Positions 48,945 through 57,437 of a DNA stretch of 64,000 bases are shown here, piece after piece; position 1 is the stretch's first letter, and every line of letters begins with the position of its first letter. This stretch comes from Actinomadura viridilutea. Its GTDB lineage: Bacteria > Actinomycetota > Actinomycetes > Streptosporangiales > Streptosporangiaceae. The translations under genes were made by a program, and so were the position numbers. The stretch spans positions 62,001 to 126,000 of the forward strand of contig PVNI01000008.1 in the NCBI GenBank assembly GCA_003001795.1, written 5' to 3'. The notes below the pieces were generated by a model. That model was not told the DNA's origin. It saw nothing but the letters and a program-made list of their open reading frames with translations, and searched no databases.

Positions 48945-49694
48945 GTGAGCATTGGTGAGACCTTGGCGAGGGAGCGTCAGAAGGCCGGTCTCACCGTCAC
49001 GCAAGTGAGTCTGCGAACGCGGATCCGGGAAACCGTGATCCGCGGCATCGAGCGTGACGACTTCAGCGCCTGCGGCGGCAACTTCTACGCCCGCGGGCAC
49101 ATCCGCAGCATCAGCAGGGTGATCGGCATCGATCCCGAACCGCTGGTGCAGGAGTTCGACGCCATGCACGGCGGAGCGCCCGCGCCGATCCCGGCGGCGA
49201 CCGCGTTCGAACCGGAGAACCCCGTGCCGTTCCGCGAGCGGCGCGCGCCGAACTGGAGCGCGGCGATGGCGCTGGCCCTCGCCCTCGTCGTCATCTACGG
49301 CGTGTTCCAGGTGTTCAGCGGCGACTCCGCGCCCCGCACCGCCCGGCAGGTCGCCGGGGCCCCGGAGCAGCCGGTGGCCACGCCGTCCCCGACGCGCACG
49401 CAGCGGGCCGAGGACCCGGTGGCGGTCGCGCCGCGCAAGAACGTGCAGCTCGCGGTGCACGCGCACCGCACGACGTGGCTGAGCGTGCAGGGCGACAAGG
49501 GACGCAACCTGTTCAGCGGCACGCTGCGCCCGGGCCAGTCGCGCGAGTGGACGGCCAAGAAGAAGATCAGCATCATCATCGGCAACAGCTCCGGGGTGCG
49601 GCTGACCGTCAACGGCAAGGACCTCGGCACGCCCGACCAGAACGGCGGCGTGGTGCGGCTCAGCTTCACGCCCGACGATCCCGACGCGGCCTGA
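48945..49694 (+). CDS. RodZ-like HTH membrane protein (DUF4115)
   Basis: A 249-residue protein with a cytoplasmic RodZ-type HTH (residues 1-70, LARERQKAGLTVTQVSLRTRI) and one membrane helix at about 104-123 (AMALALALVVIYGVFQVF). A Pro/Thr linker and an extracytoplasmic DUF4115 domain follow (NVQLAVHAHRTTWLSVQGDKG). RodZ organises cell-wall growth. It has a GTG start after GAGGGAGG. Following ftsK and preceding rimO is the usual actinobacterial place. Confidence 0.88.
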   Translation: MSIGETLARERQKAGLTVTQVSLRTRIRETVIRGIERDDFSACGGNFYARGHIRSISRVIGIDPEPLVQEFDAMHGGAPAPIPAATAFEPENPVPFRERRAPNWSAAMALALALVVIYGVFQVFSGDSAPRTARQVAGAPEQPVATPSPTRTQRAEDPVAVAPRKNVQLAVHAHRTTWLSVQGDKGRNLFSGTLRPGQSREWTAKKKISIIIGNSSGVRLTVNGKDLGTPDQNGGVVRLSFTPDDPDAA

Positions 49695-49700
49695 GCTTCC

Positions 49701-49753
49701 GGTGACGGGCCGAGGGCCCCGAGCGGTCTTCGCCGGGCCCTCGGCCCGTTACC
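49701..49753 (+). terminator. 19-bp hairpin between rodZ-like gene and rimO
   Basis: Arms 49701-49719 and 49735-49753 pair with one G-U, loop 15 bases. Its right arm ends nine bases before the rimO ATG and contains most of rimO's -10. Confidence 0.7.
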
Positions 49754-49765
49754 GTTAGGGACATG
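49750..49765 (+). promoter_or_regulatory. Leaderless-type -10 of rimO (TACCGT-N7-ATG)
   Basis: TACCGT at 49750-49755 lies seven bases before ATG 49763, identical in sequence and spacing to dapA, and overlaps the terminator arm. Confidence 0.5.
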
Positions 49766-51181
49766 TCGACACGCCGTACGGTCTCCCTCGTCACCCTCGG
49801 GTGCGCGCGCAACGAAGTGGACTCCGAAGAGCTCGCCGCCCGCCTGGAGCAGTCGGGGTGGGACCTGACCGACAACGCCGACGACGCCGACGTGGTCGTG
49901 GTGAACACCTGCGGCTTCATCGAGGCGGCCAAGAAGGACTCCATCGACACGCTGCTGGCCGCGCACGACTCGGGGGCCAAGGTCGTGGCGGCGGGCTGCA
50001 TGGCCGAGCGGTACGGCAGGGAGCTGGCCGACGCGCTGCCCGAGGCGGACGCGGTGCTCGGCTTCGACGACTACGCGGCGATCGGCGACCGGCTGGACGA
50101 CGTGCTCGCCGGGCGCCGGCTCACCCCGCACGCCCCGCGCGACCGCCGCACGCTGCTGCCGATCACGCCCGTGGAGCGGGCGGCGTCCGTCCCGAACGTC
50201 GCCGTCCCCGGGCACGGCGCGGTCGCCGAGGCGCCCGAGGGCGTCGGCCCCGCGTCCGGTCCGCGGGTGCTGCGGCGCCGGCTGGACGGCGGACCGGTCG
50301 CGCCGCTCAAGCTGGCGTCCGGCTGCGACCGCCGCTGCTCGTTCTGCGCGATCCCCGCCTTCCGCGGCGCGTACGTGTCGCGCCCCCCGGCCGAGGTGCT
50401 GGCGGAGGCGCGCTGGCTGGCCGAGCAGGGGGCGCGCGAGCTGGTGCTGGTCAGCGAGAACTCCACCTCCTACGGCAAGGACCTGGGCGACCTGCGCGCC
50501 CTGGAGAAGCTGCTGCCGCGGCTCGCCGCGGTCGACGGCGTCGCGCGGGTGCGCGTCAGCTACCTGCAGCCCGCCGAGCTGCGGCCCGGCCTGATCGAGA
50601 CGATCTGCGGGACGCCGGGCGTGGCGCCGTACTTCGACCTGTCGTTCCAGCACGCCGCCGCTCCGGTGCTGCGCCGCATGCGCCGGTTCGGCGACCGGGA
50701 GCGCTTCCTGGAGCTGCTCGACCGGATCCGCGCGCTGGCGCCGGAGGCGGGCGTGCGGTCCAACTTCATCGTCGGGTTCCCCGGGGAGACCGACGACGAC
50801 CTCGACGAGCTGGTCGCGTTCCTGAACGCGGCGCGGCTGGATGCGATCGGCGTGTTCGGGTACTCCGACGAGGACGGCACCGAGGCCGCGGCCCTGGACG
50901 GCAAGCTGCCGCCCGAGGAGGTCGCCGCCCGGGTGGAGGAGGTGTCGGCGTTGGCCGAGGAGCTGACCTCGCAGCGCGCCGAGGACCGCGTCGGGTCGCG
51001 GGTCGAGGTGCTGCTGGAAGAGGAGACGCCGGACGGCGCGTTCGAGGGACGCGCCGCGCATCAGGCGCCCGAGGTGGACGGCACGGTCGTCGTCCGCGGA
51101 GCCGCGGCCGCCGTCGGCGACGTCGTCGCGGCCACGGTGACCGGCAGCGAGGGCGTGGACCTCCTGGCGGACGTGTCATGA
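49763..51181 (+). CDS. rimO: Ribosomal protein S12 methylthiotransferase RimO
   Basis: Radical SAM enzyme that methylthiolates S12 Asp. N-terminal cluster Cys are in LGCARNE, NTCGFI and AGCMAE; the radical SAM motif CDRRCSFC lies near residue 189. A TRAM domain ends the protein. A Pro/Arg/Ala insert of about 50 residues sits before the SAM motif. It has 472 residues. It overlaps pgsA by ATGA. Confidence 0.95.
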   Translation: MSTRRTVSLVTLGCARNEVDSEELAARLEQSGWDLTDNADDADVVVVNTCGFIEAAKKDSIDTLLAAHDSGAKVVAAGCMAERYGRELADALPEADAVLGFDDYAAIGDRLDDVLAGRRLTPHAPRDRRTLLPITPVERAASVPNVAVPGHGAVAEAPEGVGPASGPRVLRRRLDGGPVAPLKLASGCDRRCSFCAIPAFRGAYVSRPPAEVLAEARWLAEQGARELVLVSENSTSYGKDLGDLRALEKLLPRLAAVDGVARVRVSYLQPAELRPGLIETICGTPGVAPYFDLSFQHAAAPVLRRMRRFGDRERFLELLDRIRALAPEAGVRSNFIVGFPGETDDDLDELVAFLNAARLDAIGVFGYSDEDGTEAAALDGKLPPEEVAARVEEVSALAEELTSQRAEDRVGSRVEVLLEEETPDGAFEGRAAHQAPEVDGTVVVRGAAAAVGDVVAATVTGSEGVDLLADVS

Positions 51182-51807
51182 TCCCCGGAGCCCCCGACCC
51201 GGTGGCGGGCCCGGCGGCGCCGGGCGGCCCGTCCGCTCCCGCCGGCCCCTCCGGCCCCCGCGTCAGCGTCTACAACATCGCCAACGGCCTGACGGTGCTG
51301 CGCATCCTCATGGTGCCGGTGTTCGTCTGGCTGCTGCTCCAGGACGGCACGGCCTGGCGGCTGGCGGCGTTCGCCGCGTTCGCGCTGGCCTCCGTCACCG
51401 ACAAGATCGACGGCGATCTGGCGCGCAGCCGGGGCCTGGTCACCGACTTCGGCAAGATCGCCGATCCGATCGCCGACAAGGCGCTGACCGGAGCCGCGCT
51501 GATCGGGCTGTCGGCGCTCGGGGAGCTGTGGTGGTGGGTGACCGCCGTGATCCTCGTCCGGGAGATCGGCGTCACCGTCCTGCGGTTCGTGGTGATCCGG
51601 TACGGCGTGATCCCGGCGAGCAAGGGCGGCAAGCTGAAGACGCTGCTGCAGGTCGTCGCGATCGGCCTGTACATCCTGCCCGGTCCGTTCGACCCGGTGC
51701 GCTGGGCGGCCATGGGCGCCGCCGTGGCGGTCACGGTGGCGACGGGCGCGGACTACGTCGTCCGGGCATGGCGGCTGCGCCGCGACGCGCGGCCGGCGGC
51801 GCCGTGA
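51178..51807 (+). CDS. pgsA: CDP-diacylglycerol-glycerol-3-phosphate phosphatidyltransferase
   Basis: Makes phosphatidylglycerol phosphate. The CDP-alcohol signature D-x2-D-G-x2-A-R-x8-G-x3-D-x3-D is complete in [18 protein letters not shown] and the bases following it. About five membrane helices. A Pro/Gly-rich N-terminus of 28 residues precedes the fold. It has 209 residues. ATG overlaps the rimO stop; the DUF1990 gene overlaps its own end by GTGA. Confidence 0.93.
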   Translation: MIPGAPDPVAGPAAPGGPSAPAGPSGPRVSVYNIANGLTVLRILMVPVFVWLLLQDGTAWRLAAFAAFALASVTDKIDGDLARSRGLVTDFGKIADPIADKALTGAALIGLSALGELWWWVTAVILVREIGVTVLRFVVIRYGVIPASKGGKLKTLLQVVAIGLYILPGPFDPVRWAAMGAAVAVTVATGADYVVRAWRLRRDARPAAP

Positions 51808-52325
51808 CGCCGCCGGAGCGGGTGTCGGGGCTGACATACGCGGAGGTGGGCGCCACCGCCCGCGGCGCCCTGCCCGGCGGCTACCGGCACCTGCGCCACC
51901 GCACCGTGATCGGATCGGGGCGGCACGTGCTGCGCGAGGCGGCGGACGCCGTCCTGGAGTTCTGGATGCACCGCGGGGCGGGCGTGCGCATCGAGGCCTC
52001 GGCGCGCCGGGCGGCGCCCGGCGTGTACGTCGAGTCGCGCATGGGCATCGGCCCGCTGAGCCTGTCGGCGCCGTGCCGCGTGGTGTGGGCCGAGGACGGC
52101 GAACGCCGCGCGGGCTTCGGCTACGGCACGCTGCCCGGCCATCCCGCGACGGGCGAGGAGTCGTTCGTCGTGGAACTGGACGACATGGACGACGTGTGGT
52201 TGGAGGTGACCTCCTTCAGCCGTCCGGCCGGAAGGCTGATGCGCGCCGCGGGCCCGCTCGCGCCGATGTTCCAACGGGTCTACGCCCACCGCCTCGGCAC
52301 GACCCTGCGCCGCCTGGTCCGCTGA
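51804..52325 (+). CDS. DUF1990 family protein
   Basis: A 173-residue protein of the DUF1990 family: GLTYAEVGATARGALPGGYRHLRHRTVIGSG at the start, GYGTLPGHPATGEESFVVELDDMDDVWLEVTSFSRP later. The family is uncharacterised. GTG overlaps the pgsA stop, so it belongs to the rimO-pgsA operon. In many relatives cinA follows pgsA directly, so this gene is an insertion. Confidence 0.82.
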   Translation: MTPPERVSGLTYAEVGATARGALPGGYRHLRHRTVIGSGRHVLREAADAVLEFWMHRGAGVRIEASARRAAPGVYVESRMGIGPLSLSAPCRVVWAEDGERRAGFGYGTLPGHPATGEESFVVELDDMDDVWLEVTSFSRPAGRLMRAAGPLAPMFQRVYAHRLGTTLRRLVR

Positions 52326-52429
52326 AGCGCAGTCCGCCCCGCGCGTTCGGCCGGCCAGGCCGCAGCACGCGCGGATGCACGATGCGCAGTGTCCGTCCGG
52401 CACAGACCCCACGTCCCAGAATGAGCCAC

Positions 52430-52605
52430 GGGCATGCCGATACTGTGCTGCAGAGCTCTAGGAGACAAGCTCAACACCGTCGGCATGTGCCTGGCGGCCT
52501 TATCGCCAACCGCCTGTGTCAGCGTGATCCGGAGGCCCCGAGCAGCAGGACGACCGTGAGCTCGCGCGAGGTGAGGCGGCGGCCGAGCGAGCCGAACCGG
52601 GCCCG
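52430..52605 (-). pseudogene. Remnant of a LuxR-type helix-turn-helix
   Basis: On the minus strand ARFGSLGRRLTSRELTVVLLL (the LuxR motif LTxREx-V) is followed by a stop and, in another frame, AARHMPTVLSLSPRALQHSI, which resembles the recognition half (LxLSPRTVQxHI). Two frames and a stop mean a decayed C-terminal domain. Evidence is pattern only. It occupies most of the 284-base gap between two converging genes. Confidence 0.4.
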
Positions 52606-52609
52606 ACCT

Positions 52610-53194
52610 TCAGGACCTGCTCATGATGAGGATGGTCGCCTCGGCGGGGTCGCCCTTCGGCACGCGCACCCGCACGTGTTCCGGCATCGCACCGTGGCGC
52701 GGCGCCCCGGCGAGGACGACCGTCCAGTCGCCGTTCGCGTCCTGCTCGGCTTGCTGGACGCGAACGCCGTCCGCCTCGTAGCCGTGCGCGAGGACCGCGG
52801 CCTTGGCGGCGTCCACGGCCTCGTCCCGGTCGAGGGACGCATTGCGGTCGTCCCCGCCGGTGCGACGCCGCCACCGGCGGTGCACGCTGCGGAACAACTC
52901 GACCACGGCGGCGTCGGCCCGGTTCCCGATGATCCCGCCGAGGGCGGCCACGCCGAGGTACGAGGCGGCGTGCACGGCGATTTCGAGCACCTCGGGCCGC
53001 GCGAACGCGGGGGCGCTGCGCTCGGGGTGCGGGAGGGACGGCGGACGCGGCGGCAAAACGGCATCGCACGTGACGCAACGCGGCGGCTCGCCCGTCCAGC
53101 GGGTGCCCCCGCACTCGGTGCAGGTCCGGATCGTTGCGGCACGGTCCTCGGACGGGGCGCGCAGCCGGGAGTCGTCAGGGACGTCGCGTCTCAT
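52610..53194 (-). CDS. Zinc-ribbon protein of unknown function
   Basis: A 194-residue protein with an N-terminal zinc ribbon CTECGG...CVTCD (Cys25, 28, 40, 43). A hydrophobic helix follows at about residues 70-90 (AVHAASYLGVAALGGIIG), then a basic stretch VHRRWRRRTG. The C-terminal domain is about 70 residues (AVLAHGYEADGVRVQQAEQDANGDWTVVLAG). The helix could be membrane-attached or an amphipathic oligomerisation region. ATG is preceded by GGAAG. It points towards the LuxR remnant. Family not recognised. Confidence 0.7.
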   Translation of the reverse strand: MRRDVPDDSRLRAPSEDRAATIRTCTECGGTRWTGEPPRCVTCDAVLPPRPPSLPHPERSAPAFARPEVLEIAVHAASYLGVAALGGIIGNRADAAVVELFRSVHRRWRRRTGGDDRNASLDRDEAVDAAKAAVLAHGYEADGVRVQQAEQDANGDWTVVLAGAPRHGAMPEHVRVRVPKGDPAEATILIMSRS

Positions 53195-53320
53195 ACAGCG
53201 CAGCTTCCGACGCCCGGGCCGCCTCGGCAAGCGGATTAGCACTGTCACGGCGGGGTGGCCGTCACCGGCCTGCCGCCCCGGCGCGAGTAGATTCGTGCGT
53301 ACCGCTGGGAGGAGGGGGCG

Positions 53321-54613
53321 ATGCGGGTCGAGCTGCTCACGGTCGGGGACGAGCTGCTGCTCGGCGACACGGTCAACGGCAACGCCGCGTGGCTGGGACG
53401 GCGGCTGGCCGACCACGGCGTCGAGGTGACGCGCAGCGTGGTCGTCGGCGACGATCTGGACGAGATCGTCGAGGCGGTCACCGAGGCGCTCGACCGGGCG
53501 GACGCGGTCATCACCACGGGCGGCCTCGGCCCCACCAGCGACGATCTGACCCGCGACGCGCTGGCCAAGGCGGCGGGCGTGGCGGTCGTCCGCCATCCGG
53601 ACCTGGAACGGCGGCTGCGGGAACGCGCGGCCGCCGCCGGACGCGAGCTGCGGCCGACGGCGCTGCGCATGGCGGACGTCCCCGAAGGCGCCGGGCTGCT
53701 GGCCAACTCGGCGGGCAGCGCCCCGGGCCTGCGGGTGGAGCTGCCGGGCGGGACGGTGTACGCGCTGCCCGGCGTCCCGTCCGAAATGCGCACGATCATG
53801 GAGGAGGTCGTGCTGCCCGAGCTGGCGGGCGCCCGCGGGCCCGCGCCGACGGCGCGCCGCATCCTGCGCACCGCCGGGCTCTGGGAGTCGGAGCTCGCCG
53901 AGGCGCTGGCCCCGGTGGAGGCGCTCGACGGCGTCGCGCTGGCGTACCTGCCCGCGCCGGCCGAGGTGCGGATCCGCGTCGCCGCCGCGCCGGACCGGCT
54001 GGACGACGTCGAACGGCGCGTGCGCGCGCTGCTCGGACCGGGCGCGGTCTACGGCGTGGACGACGAGACGCTGGACCGCGTCGTGCACCGCCTGCTGGCC
54101 GAGCGGTCGGCGACGGTGGCGGCGGCCGAGTCGCTGACCGGCGGGCTGATCGGCGCCGAGCTGAGCCGGATGCCCGGGGCGTCGGAGACGTTCGTCGGGG
54201 GAATGGTGACGTACTCCACGGCGTTGAAGGAGAAGGCGCTCGGCGTCCCGGCCGACCTGCTGGCCCGGCACGGCGCCGTGCATCCGGACGTGGCCGCGGC
54301 CATGGCGTCCGGCGTGCGGGAGCGCCTCGGCGCGACGTACGGCGTCGCGGTCACCGGCGTGGCGGGGCCCGATCCGCAGGACGGTCGACCGGTCGGCACC
54401 GTATATGCGGGGGTGGCCGGTCCCGAACGGCCGCCCCTGGTCATCGCGCCGCGGCTGCCCGTGCCCGGCGACGGCGCGCGGGCGCGCGAGGCGATCCGCG
54501 CGATGACCGTCGTGCACGCTCTTGAGCTGCTGCGACGAGTCCTGCTGGACCTGCCGGCCCAGCCCGGTGCGGATCCCGGCGGCGGCCGCGCTCGCGAAGA
54601 TCGGGAAGTCTGA
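53321..54613 (+). CDS. cinA: CinA/PncC: ADP-ribose pyrophosphatase and NMN deamidase
   Basis: NAD-salvage protein with an N-terminal MoCF-like domain (residues 1-170: VGDELLLGDTVNGNAAWLG, ITTGGLGPTSDDLTRDA) and a C-terminal PncC amidase domain (about 250-415: TVAAAESLTGGLIGAELSRMPGAS). It has 430 residues. ATG follows GGGAGGAGGGG. A TAGATT -10 precedes at 53287. It lies before clgR. Confidence 0.93.
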   Translation: MRVELLTVGDELLLGDTVNGNAAWLGRRLADHGVEVTRSVVVGDDLDEIVEAVTEALDRADAVITTGGLGPTSDDLTRDALAKAAGVAVVRHPDLERRLRERAAAAGRELRPTALRMADVPEGAGLLANSAGSAPGLRVELPGGTVYALPGVPSEMRTIMEEVVLPELAGARGPAPTARRILRTAGLWESELAEALAPVEALDGVALAYLPAPAEVRIRVAAAPDRLDDVERRVRALLGPGAVYGVDDETLDRVVHRLLAERSATVAAAESLTGGLIGAELSRMPGASETFVGGMVTYSTALKEKALGVPADLLARHGAVHPDVAAAMASGVRERLGATYGVAVTGVAGPDPQDGRPVGTVYAGVAGPERPPLVIAPRLPVPGDGARAREAIRAMTVVHALELLRRVLLDLPAQPGADPGGGRAREDREV

Positions 54614-54630
54614 GGCTGATTACAGCGTTA

Positions 54631-54644
54631 CGTTCCGAGCGAAC
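54631..54644. promoter_or_regulatory. Candidate ClgR self-site
   Basis: CGTTCCGAGCGAAC has GTTC/GAAC arms and keeps the GCG half of the recalled ClgR consensus (CGC-N5-GCG). The left half is imperfect. Confidence 0.3.
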
Positions 54645-54730
54645 ACGAAATCCACGGTCTGCCACCCCCGCGTCCAAGCCGGGTACGGTGGAACCGTCAG
54701 TTGGTCCACACTGAGGGAGGGAGCGAGACG

Positions 54731-55102
54731 ATGGTCCTGCTTCGCCAGCTGCTCGGTGACGTACTGCGGCAGCTGCGGCTGCGCCAGGGACGCACCCTCC
54801 GCGAGGTGTCCGCGGCGGCACGGGTTTCCCTCGGCTATCTCTCCGAGGTCGAGCGGGGACAGAAAGAAGCCTCTTCGGAACTGCTCTCCTCGATCTGCAA
54901 GGCCCTGGGGGTCCCGCTGTCGCACGTGCTACGCGAAGTCGCGGACCAACTGGCCTTGGCCGAGCTGCAGCACGAGCCGGTGCTGACGGGCGCACCGCCC
55001 GAGCACGAGCGCATCGCCGACGAGCGGATCCCGTCCGAACGCATCCCGGCCACCCCGGAGGAGATCACCGGCGAATTCCGCGCCGACATGGTCGCGGCCT
55101 GA
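54731..55102 (+). CDS. clgR: ClgR-type XRE regulator
   Basis: Activator of clp protease and stress genes in actinobacteria. XRE HTH at residues 12-66 ([27 protein letters not shown]). The C-terminus ends RADMVAA; a terminal Ala-Ala is known to target ClgR to ClpP in Streptomyces. ATG 54731 follows GGAGCGAG. It has 123 residues. An imperfect ClgR-like site CGTTCCGAGCGAAC lies at 54631-54644, suggesting self-control. recA, its usual next neighbour, is absent. Confidence 0.9.
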   Translation: MVLLRQLLGDVLRQLRLRQGRTLREVSAAARVSLGYLSEVERGQKEASSELLSSICKALGVPLSHVLREVADQLALAELQHEPVLTGAPPEHERIADERIPSERIPATPEEITGEFRADMVAA

Positions 55103-55227
55103 GCGCGGACACGGCGGCCCGTCCCGGCCGCCCGCGCGGCCGTCGGCCGCGCCATCGCGCCATGTCCGCCTGCCCCGATGCCCGCGGGTGAGAGCGGGCG
55201 GCGTCGTCCGATGTGGGCGGGCTCACG

Positions 55228-55251
55228 GGTTAATCAGGCAATTATGGGCAT
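55228..55251 (+). promoter_or_regulatory. Stress-sigma (SigB-type) promoter of dps
   Basis: GGTT (55228-55231), exactly 14 bases, then GGGCAT (55246-55251), fits the actinobacterial SigB consensus GNNT-N14-16-GGGTAY with one mismatch. It is 51 bases before the dps ATG. Confidence 0.55.
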
Positions 55252-55301
55252 CTTGGCTCTGTTGTCGCCGACAAAGGGCAACCACTCGGAAGGAGCCCGA
55301 C

Positions 55302-55769
55302 ATGGCAACGGTCAAGAGCCCGCTGAACGACGAAGCGCGTAAGATCACGGCGGAGGCGCTGCAGGGCGCCCTGATCGATCTGATCGATCTCTCGCTGTTC
55401 GCCAAGCAGGCCCACTGGAACCTCAACGGCCGCAACTTCAAGATCGTCCACGAGCACCTGGACGAGGTCGTGGAGCTGGCCCGCACGTACACCGACGAGG
55501 TGGCCGAGCGCGCCATCGCCCTCGGCATCAACCCCGACGGCCGGGTCCGCACCGTCGCCGACCGCACCCGCATCCCCCAGCTGGAGCCCGGGTACGTGGC
55601 CGACGACAAGGTGGTCGCCGCGGTGACCGACGTGCTGGCCCAGATGATCGAGCGGTTCCGTGAGCGGGTGCGCGCGACCGACGAGCCGGACCCGGTCACC
55701 CAGGACCTGCTCATCCAGGCCACCCGCGAGCTTGAGAAGCAGCACTGGATGTTCCAGGCCCAGGTGTGA
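55302..55769 (+). CDS. dps: Dps ferritin-like DNA protection protein
   Basis: Oxidises and stores iron and protects DNA in starvation or osmotic stress. The 155-residue Dps fold has the inter-subunit ferroxidase motif FAKQAHWNLNGRNFKIVHEHLDEVV. ATG follows GGAAGGAG. The SigB-type promoter fits the known stress control of Dps in Streptomyces. N-terminus MATVKSPLND is short, without a long DNA-binding tail. Confidence 0.95.
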   Translation: MATVKSPLNDEARKITAEALQGALIDLIDLSLFAKQAHWNLNGRNFKIVHEHLDEVVELARTYTDEVAERAIALGINPDGRVRTVADRTRIPQLEPGYVADDKVVAAVTDVLAQMIERFRERVRATDEPDPVTQDLLIQATRELEKQHWMFQAQV

Positions 55770-55817
55770 CGGCGGTGTCCGTGCCGCGACGGGCGCACGA
55801 GACCAGCGCGCGACGAC

Positions 55818-55840
55818 GCCCCGGCCCGAGCGGCCGGGGC
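55818..55840 (+). terminator. Terminator hairpin after dps
   Basis: Nine-bp stem gccccggcc/ggccggggc (55818-55826, 55832-55840) with loop cgagc, 48 bases past the stop. Confidence 0.55.
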
Positions 55841-55939
55841 TGTGCGCTGGCGGGGCGCCTGTCGGCCGGACGGCCGTGAAGGCGCGGCGCCTCGAGGGAC
55901 GCGCCGCCGAGAACTTCCCCGTGATCCCTCGCCCCTCAC

Positions 55940-56160
55940 TCAGCCGTTTCCGCGTCGAAAAGCGCGCTCAGAAGCGTCTGACGGCACGTCAGCACGAAGT
56001 TCGTCGTCGATAGCGCGTCCCAACGCTGCCGAGCACGCCTCCACGATCCTCAGCTCGCTAGTCCTGCATTTCGTTCGGCCGGGTGTGGCGCAGTCGCGGC
56101 GCCGACGTCGATGTCGAGGTCGTCCCCGTGGCTGATGCTGTGGAGGTACGGGACGGGTCA
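55940..56160 (-). pseudogene. Possible gene remnant after dps
   Basis: On the minus strand SELRIVEACSAALGRAIDDE continues to a stop near 55940 and reads like a real C-terminus. Upstream, the protein-like LHSISHGDDLDIDVGAA lies in another frame. This suggests a frameshifted remnant in a 477-base gap (55770-56246) that otherwise lacks genes. Base composition is less GC-rich than neighbours. Family unknown. Confidence 0.25.
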
Positions 56161-56246
56161 TGTGCCTCGCGTGAACCGATCGGCCGCATGAGGACAGCGG
56201 TGCCCTGGAGGTCGCCACCGCGGCAGCGCCGGGGAATGATGATCGC

Positions 56247-57113
56247 ATGACTGCACTGGGCATGGTGTTCCGGCCGCAGGTGCCGCCGGAGCGGCTCCGA
56301 GACGTGGCGGTGGCCGCCGACGAGGCGGGACTCGAACAACTCTGGCTCTGGGAGGACTGCTTCTTCGAAAGCGGGATCGCTTCGGCCGCCGCAGCGTTGG
56401 CGTGGACGCGGCGGGTCCGCGTCGGAGTGGGGCTGCTGCCGGTGCCGTTGCGGAACGTCGCACTGGCGACGATGGAGGCCGCGACGCTGTACCGGCTGTT
56501 CCCTGGCCGCGTCGCGCTGGCGGTCGGGCACGGCGTGCAGGACTGGATGCAGCAGGTCGGCGCCCGCGCGGAGTCGCCGTTGACGCTGCTGCGCGAGCAT
56601 CTGACGGCGATGCGGGCGCTGCTGCGCGGCGAACGGGTCACCACCCAGGGCCGGTACGTCCGCCTCGACGACGTCGCGCTCGACTGGCCGCCGCCCACGC
56701 CGCCCGCGCTCCTCGCCGGGGCGACGGGTCCGCGCACGCTGCGGCTCACCGGCGAGTGCGCCGACGGCACGGTGCTCACCGCCGACACCGGGCCGGACGC
56801 GCTGCGGCGGGCGCGCGAGCTGATCGAGGAGGGACGCAAGGCGGCGGGCCGCGACGGAGACCACGAGATCGTCGTCTACCTGCACGCCGCCACCGGGCCG
56901 GACGCGGCCGCGCGGCTGCGGGCCGAGTTCGACCGCGGGACGTGCCCGACGCCGTTCGGGGCGGCGGGCGACGCGGCCGCGATCGCCGAGGCGGTCGTGC
57001 GGCTGGCGGAGGCCGGCGCCGACACGGTCGTCCTGCAGCCCACGGCCGACGAGCCCGACCCCGTGGGGTTCGCGCGTTTCACCGCCGAGCAGGTCCGCCC
57101 GCTCGTCCCCTGA
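56247..57113 (+). CDS. F420-type luciferase-like oxidoreductase
   Basis: A 288-residue TIM-barrel LLM protein. LGMVFRPQVPPERLRDVAVAADEAGLEQLWLWED opens the barrel; RVRVGVGLLPVPLRNVALATMEAATL and FPGRVALAVGHGVQDWMQQVG follow. The shape matches F420-dependent LLM oxidoreductases (tetrahydromethanopterin reductase-like). ATG 56247 lacks a clear ribosome site. It differs from the monooxygenase at 13464. Substrate unknown. Confidence 0.85.
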   Translation: MTALGMVFRPQVPPERLRDVAVAADEAGLEQLWLWEDCFFESGIASAAAALAWTRRVRVGVGLLPVPLRNVALATMEAATLYRLFPGRVALAVGHGVQDWMQQVGARAESPLTLLREHLTAMRALLRGERVTTQGRYVRLDDVALDWPPPTPPALLAGATGPRTLRLTGECADGTVLTADTGPDALRRARELIEEGRKAAGRDGDHEIVVYLHAATGPDAAARLRAEFDRGTCPTPFGAAGDAAAIAEAVVRLAEAGADTVVLQPTADEPDPVGFARFTAEQVRPLVP

Positions 57114-57123
57114 CCTGGGCGGG

Positions 57124-57311
57124 TCACTCCTCGATGACGCGGACCTGGGCGCGGCCGCGGCAGCCGTCCGGCAGAGACGCGAACGCCGGGTAGCGGTCGT
57201 CGCCGGTGTCCAGGCCGCGCAGGCCGCCTCTGGCAGGACTCGGTGACCGGTGCAGCCGCCGCGTCACCGCAGGATCGACGCCGCGGCCGTCAGTTCGGGG
57301 TCGGAGTCCAT
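57124..57311 (-). pseudogene. Possible small gene remnant
   Basis: MDSDPELTAAASILR stops at 57264; in another frame LRGLDTGDDRYPAFASLPDG runs to a stop at 57124. The two parts could be one small gene broken by a frameshift. Nothing else is visible in the 324-base gap (57114-57437). Confidence 0.25.
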
Positions 57312-57437
57312 CGGCACGGCACCACTCGATCGGCCGGACGCCCCGACACACAGGCGGCCACCCGTCCGGGGGACAGTGCCCGGCGGGCGCCGACCGCCCG
57401 AAGGGCGGTGCGCCGAACGCGGTGCCTCCGATGACGG

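Noticed and set aside
54631..54644. GTTC-N5-GAAC considered as a LexA SOS box
   Set aside because: Actinobacterial SOS boxes read GAAC-N4-GTTC; here the arms are inverted and the spacing differs.
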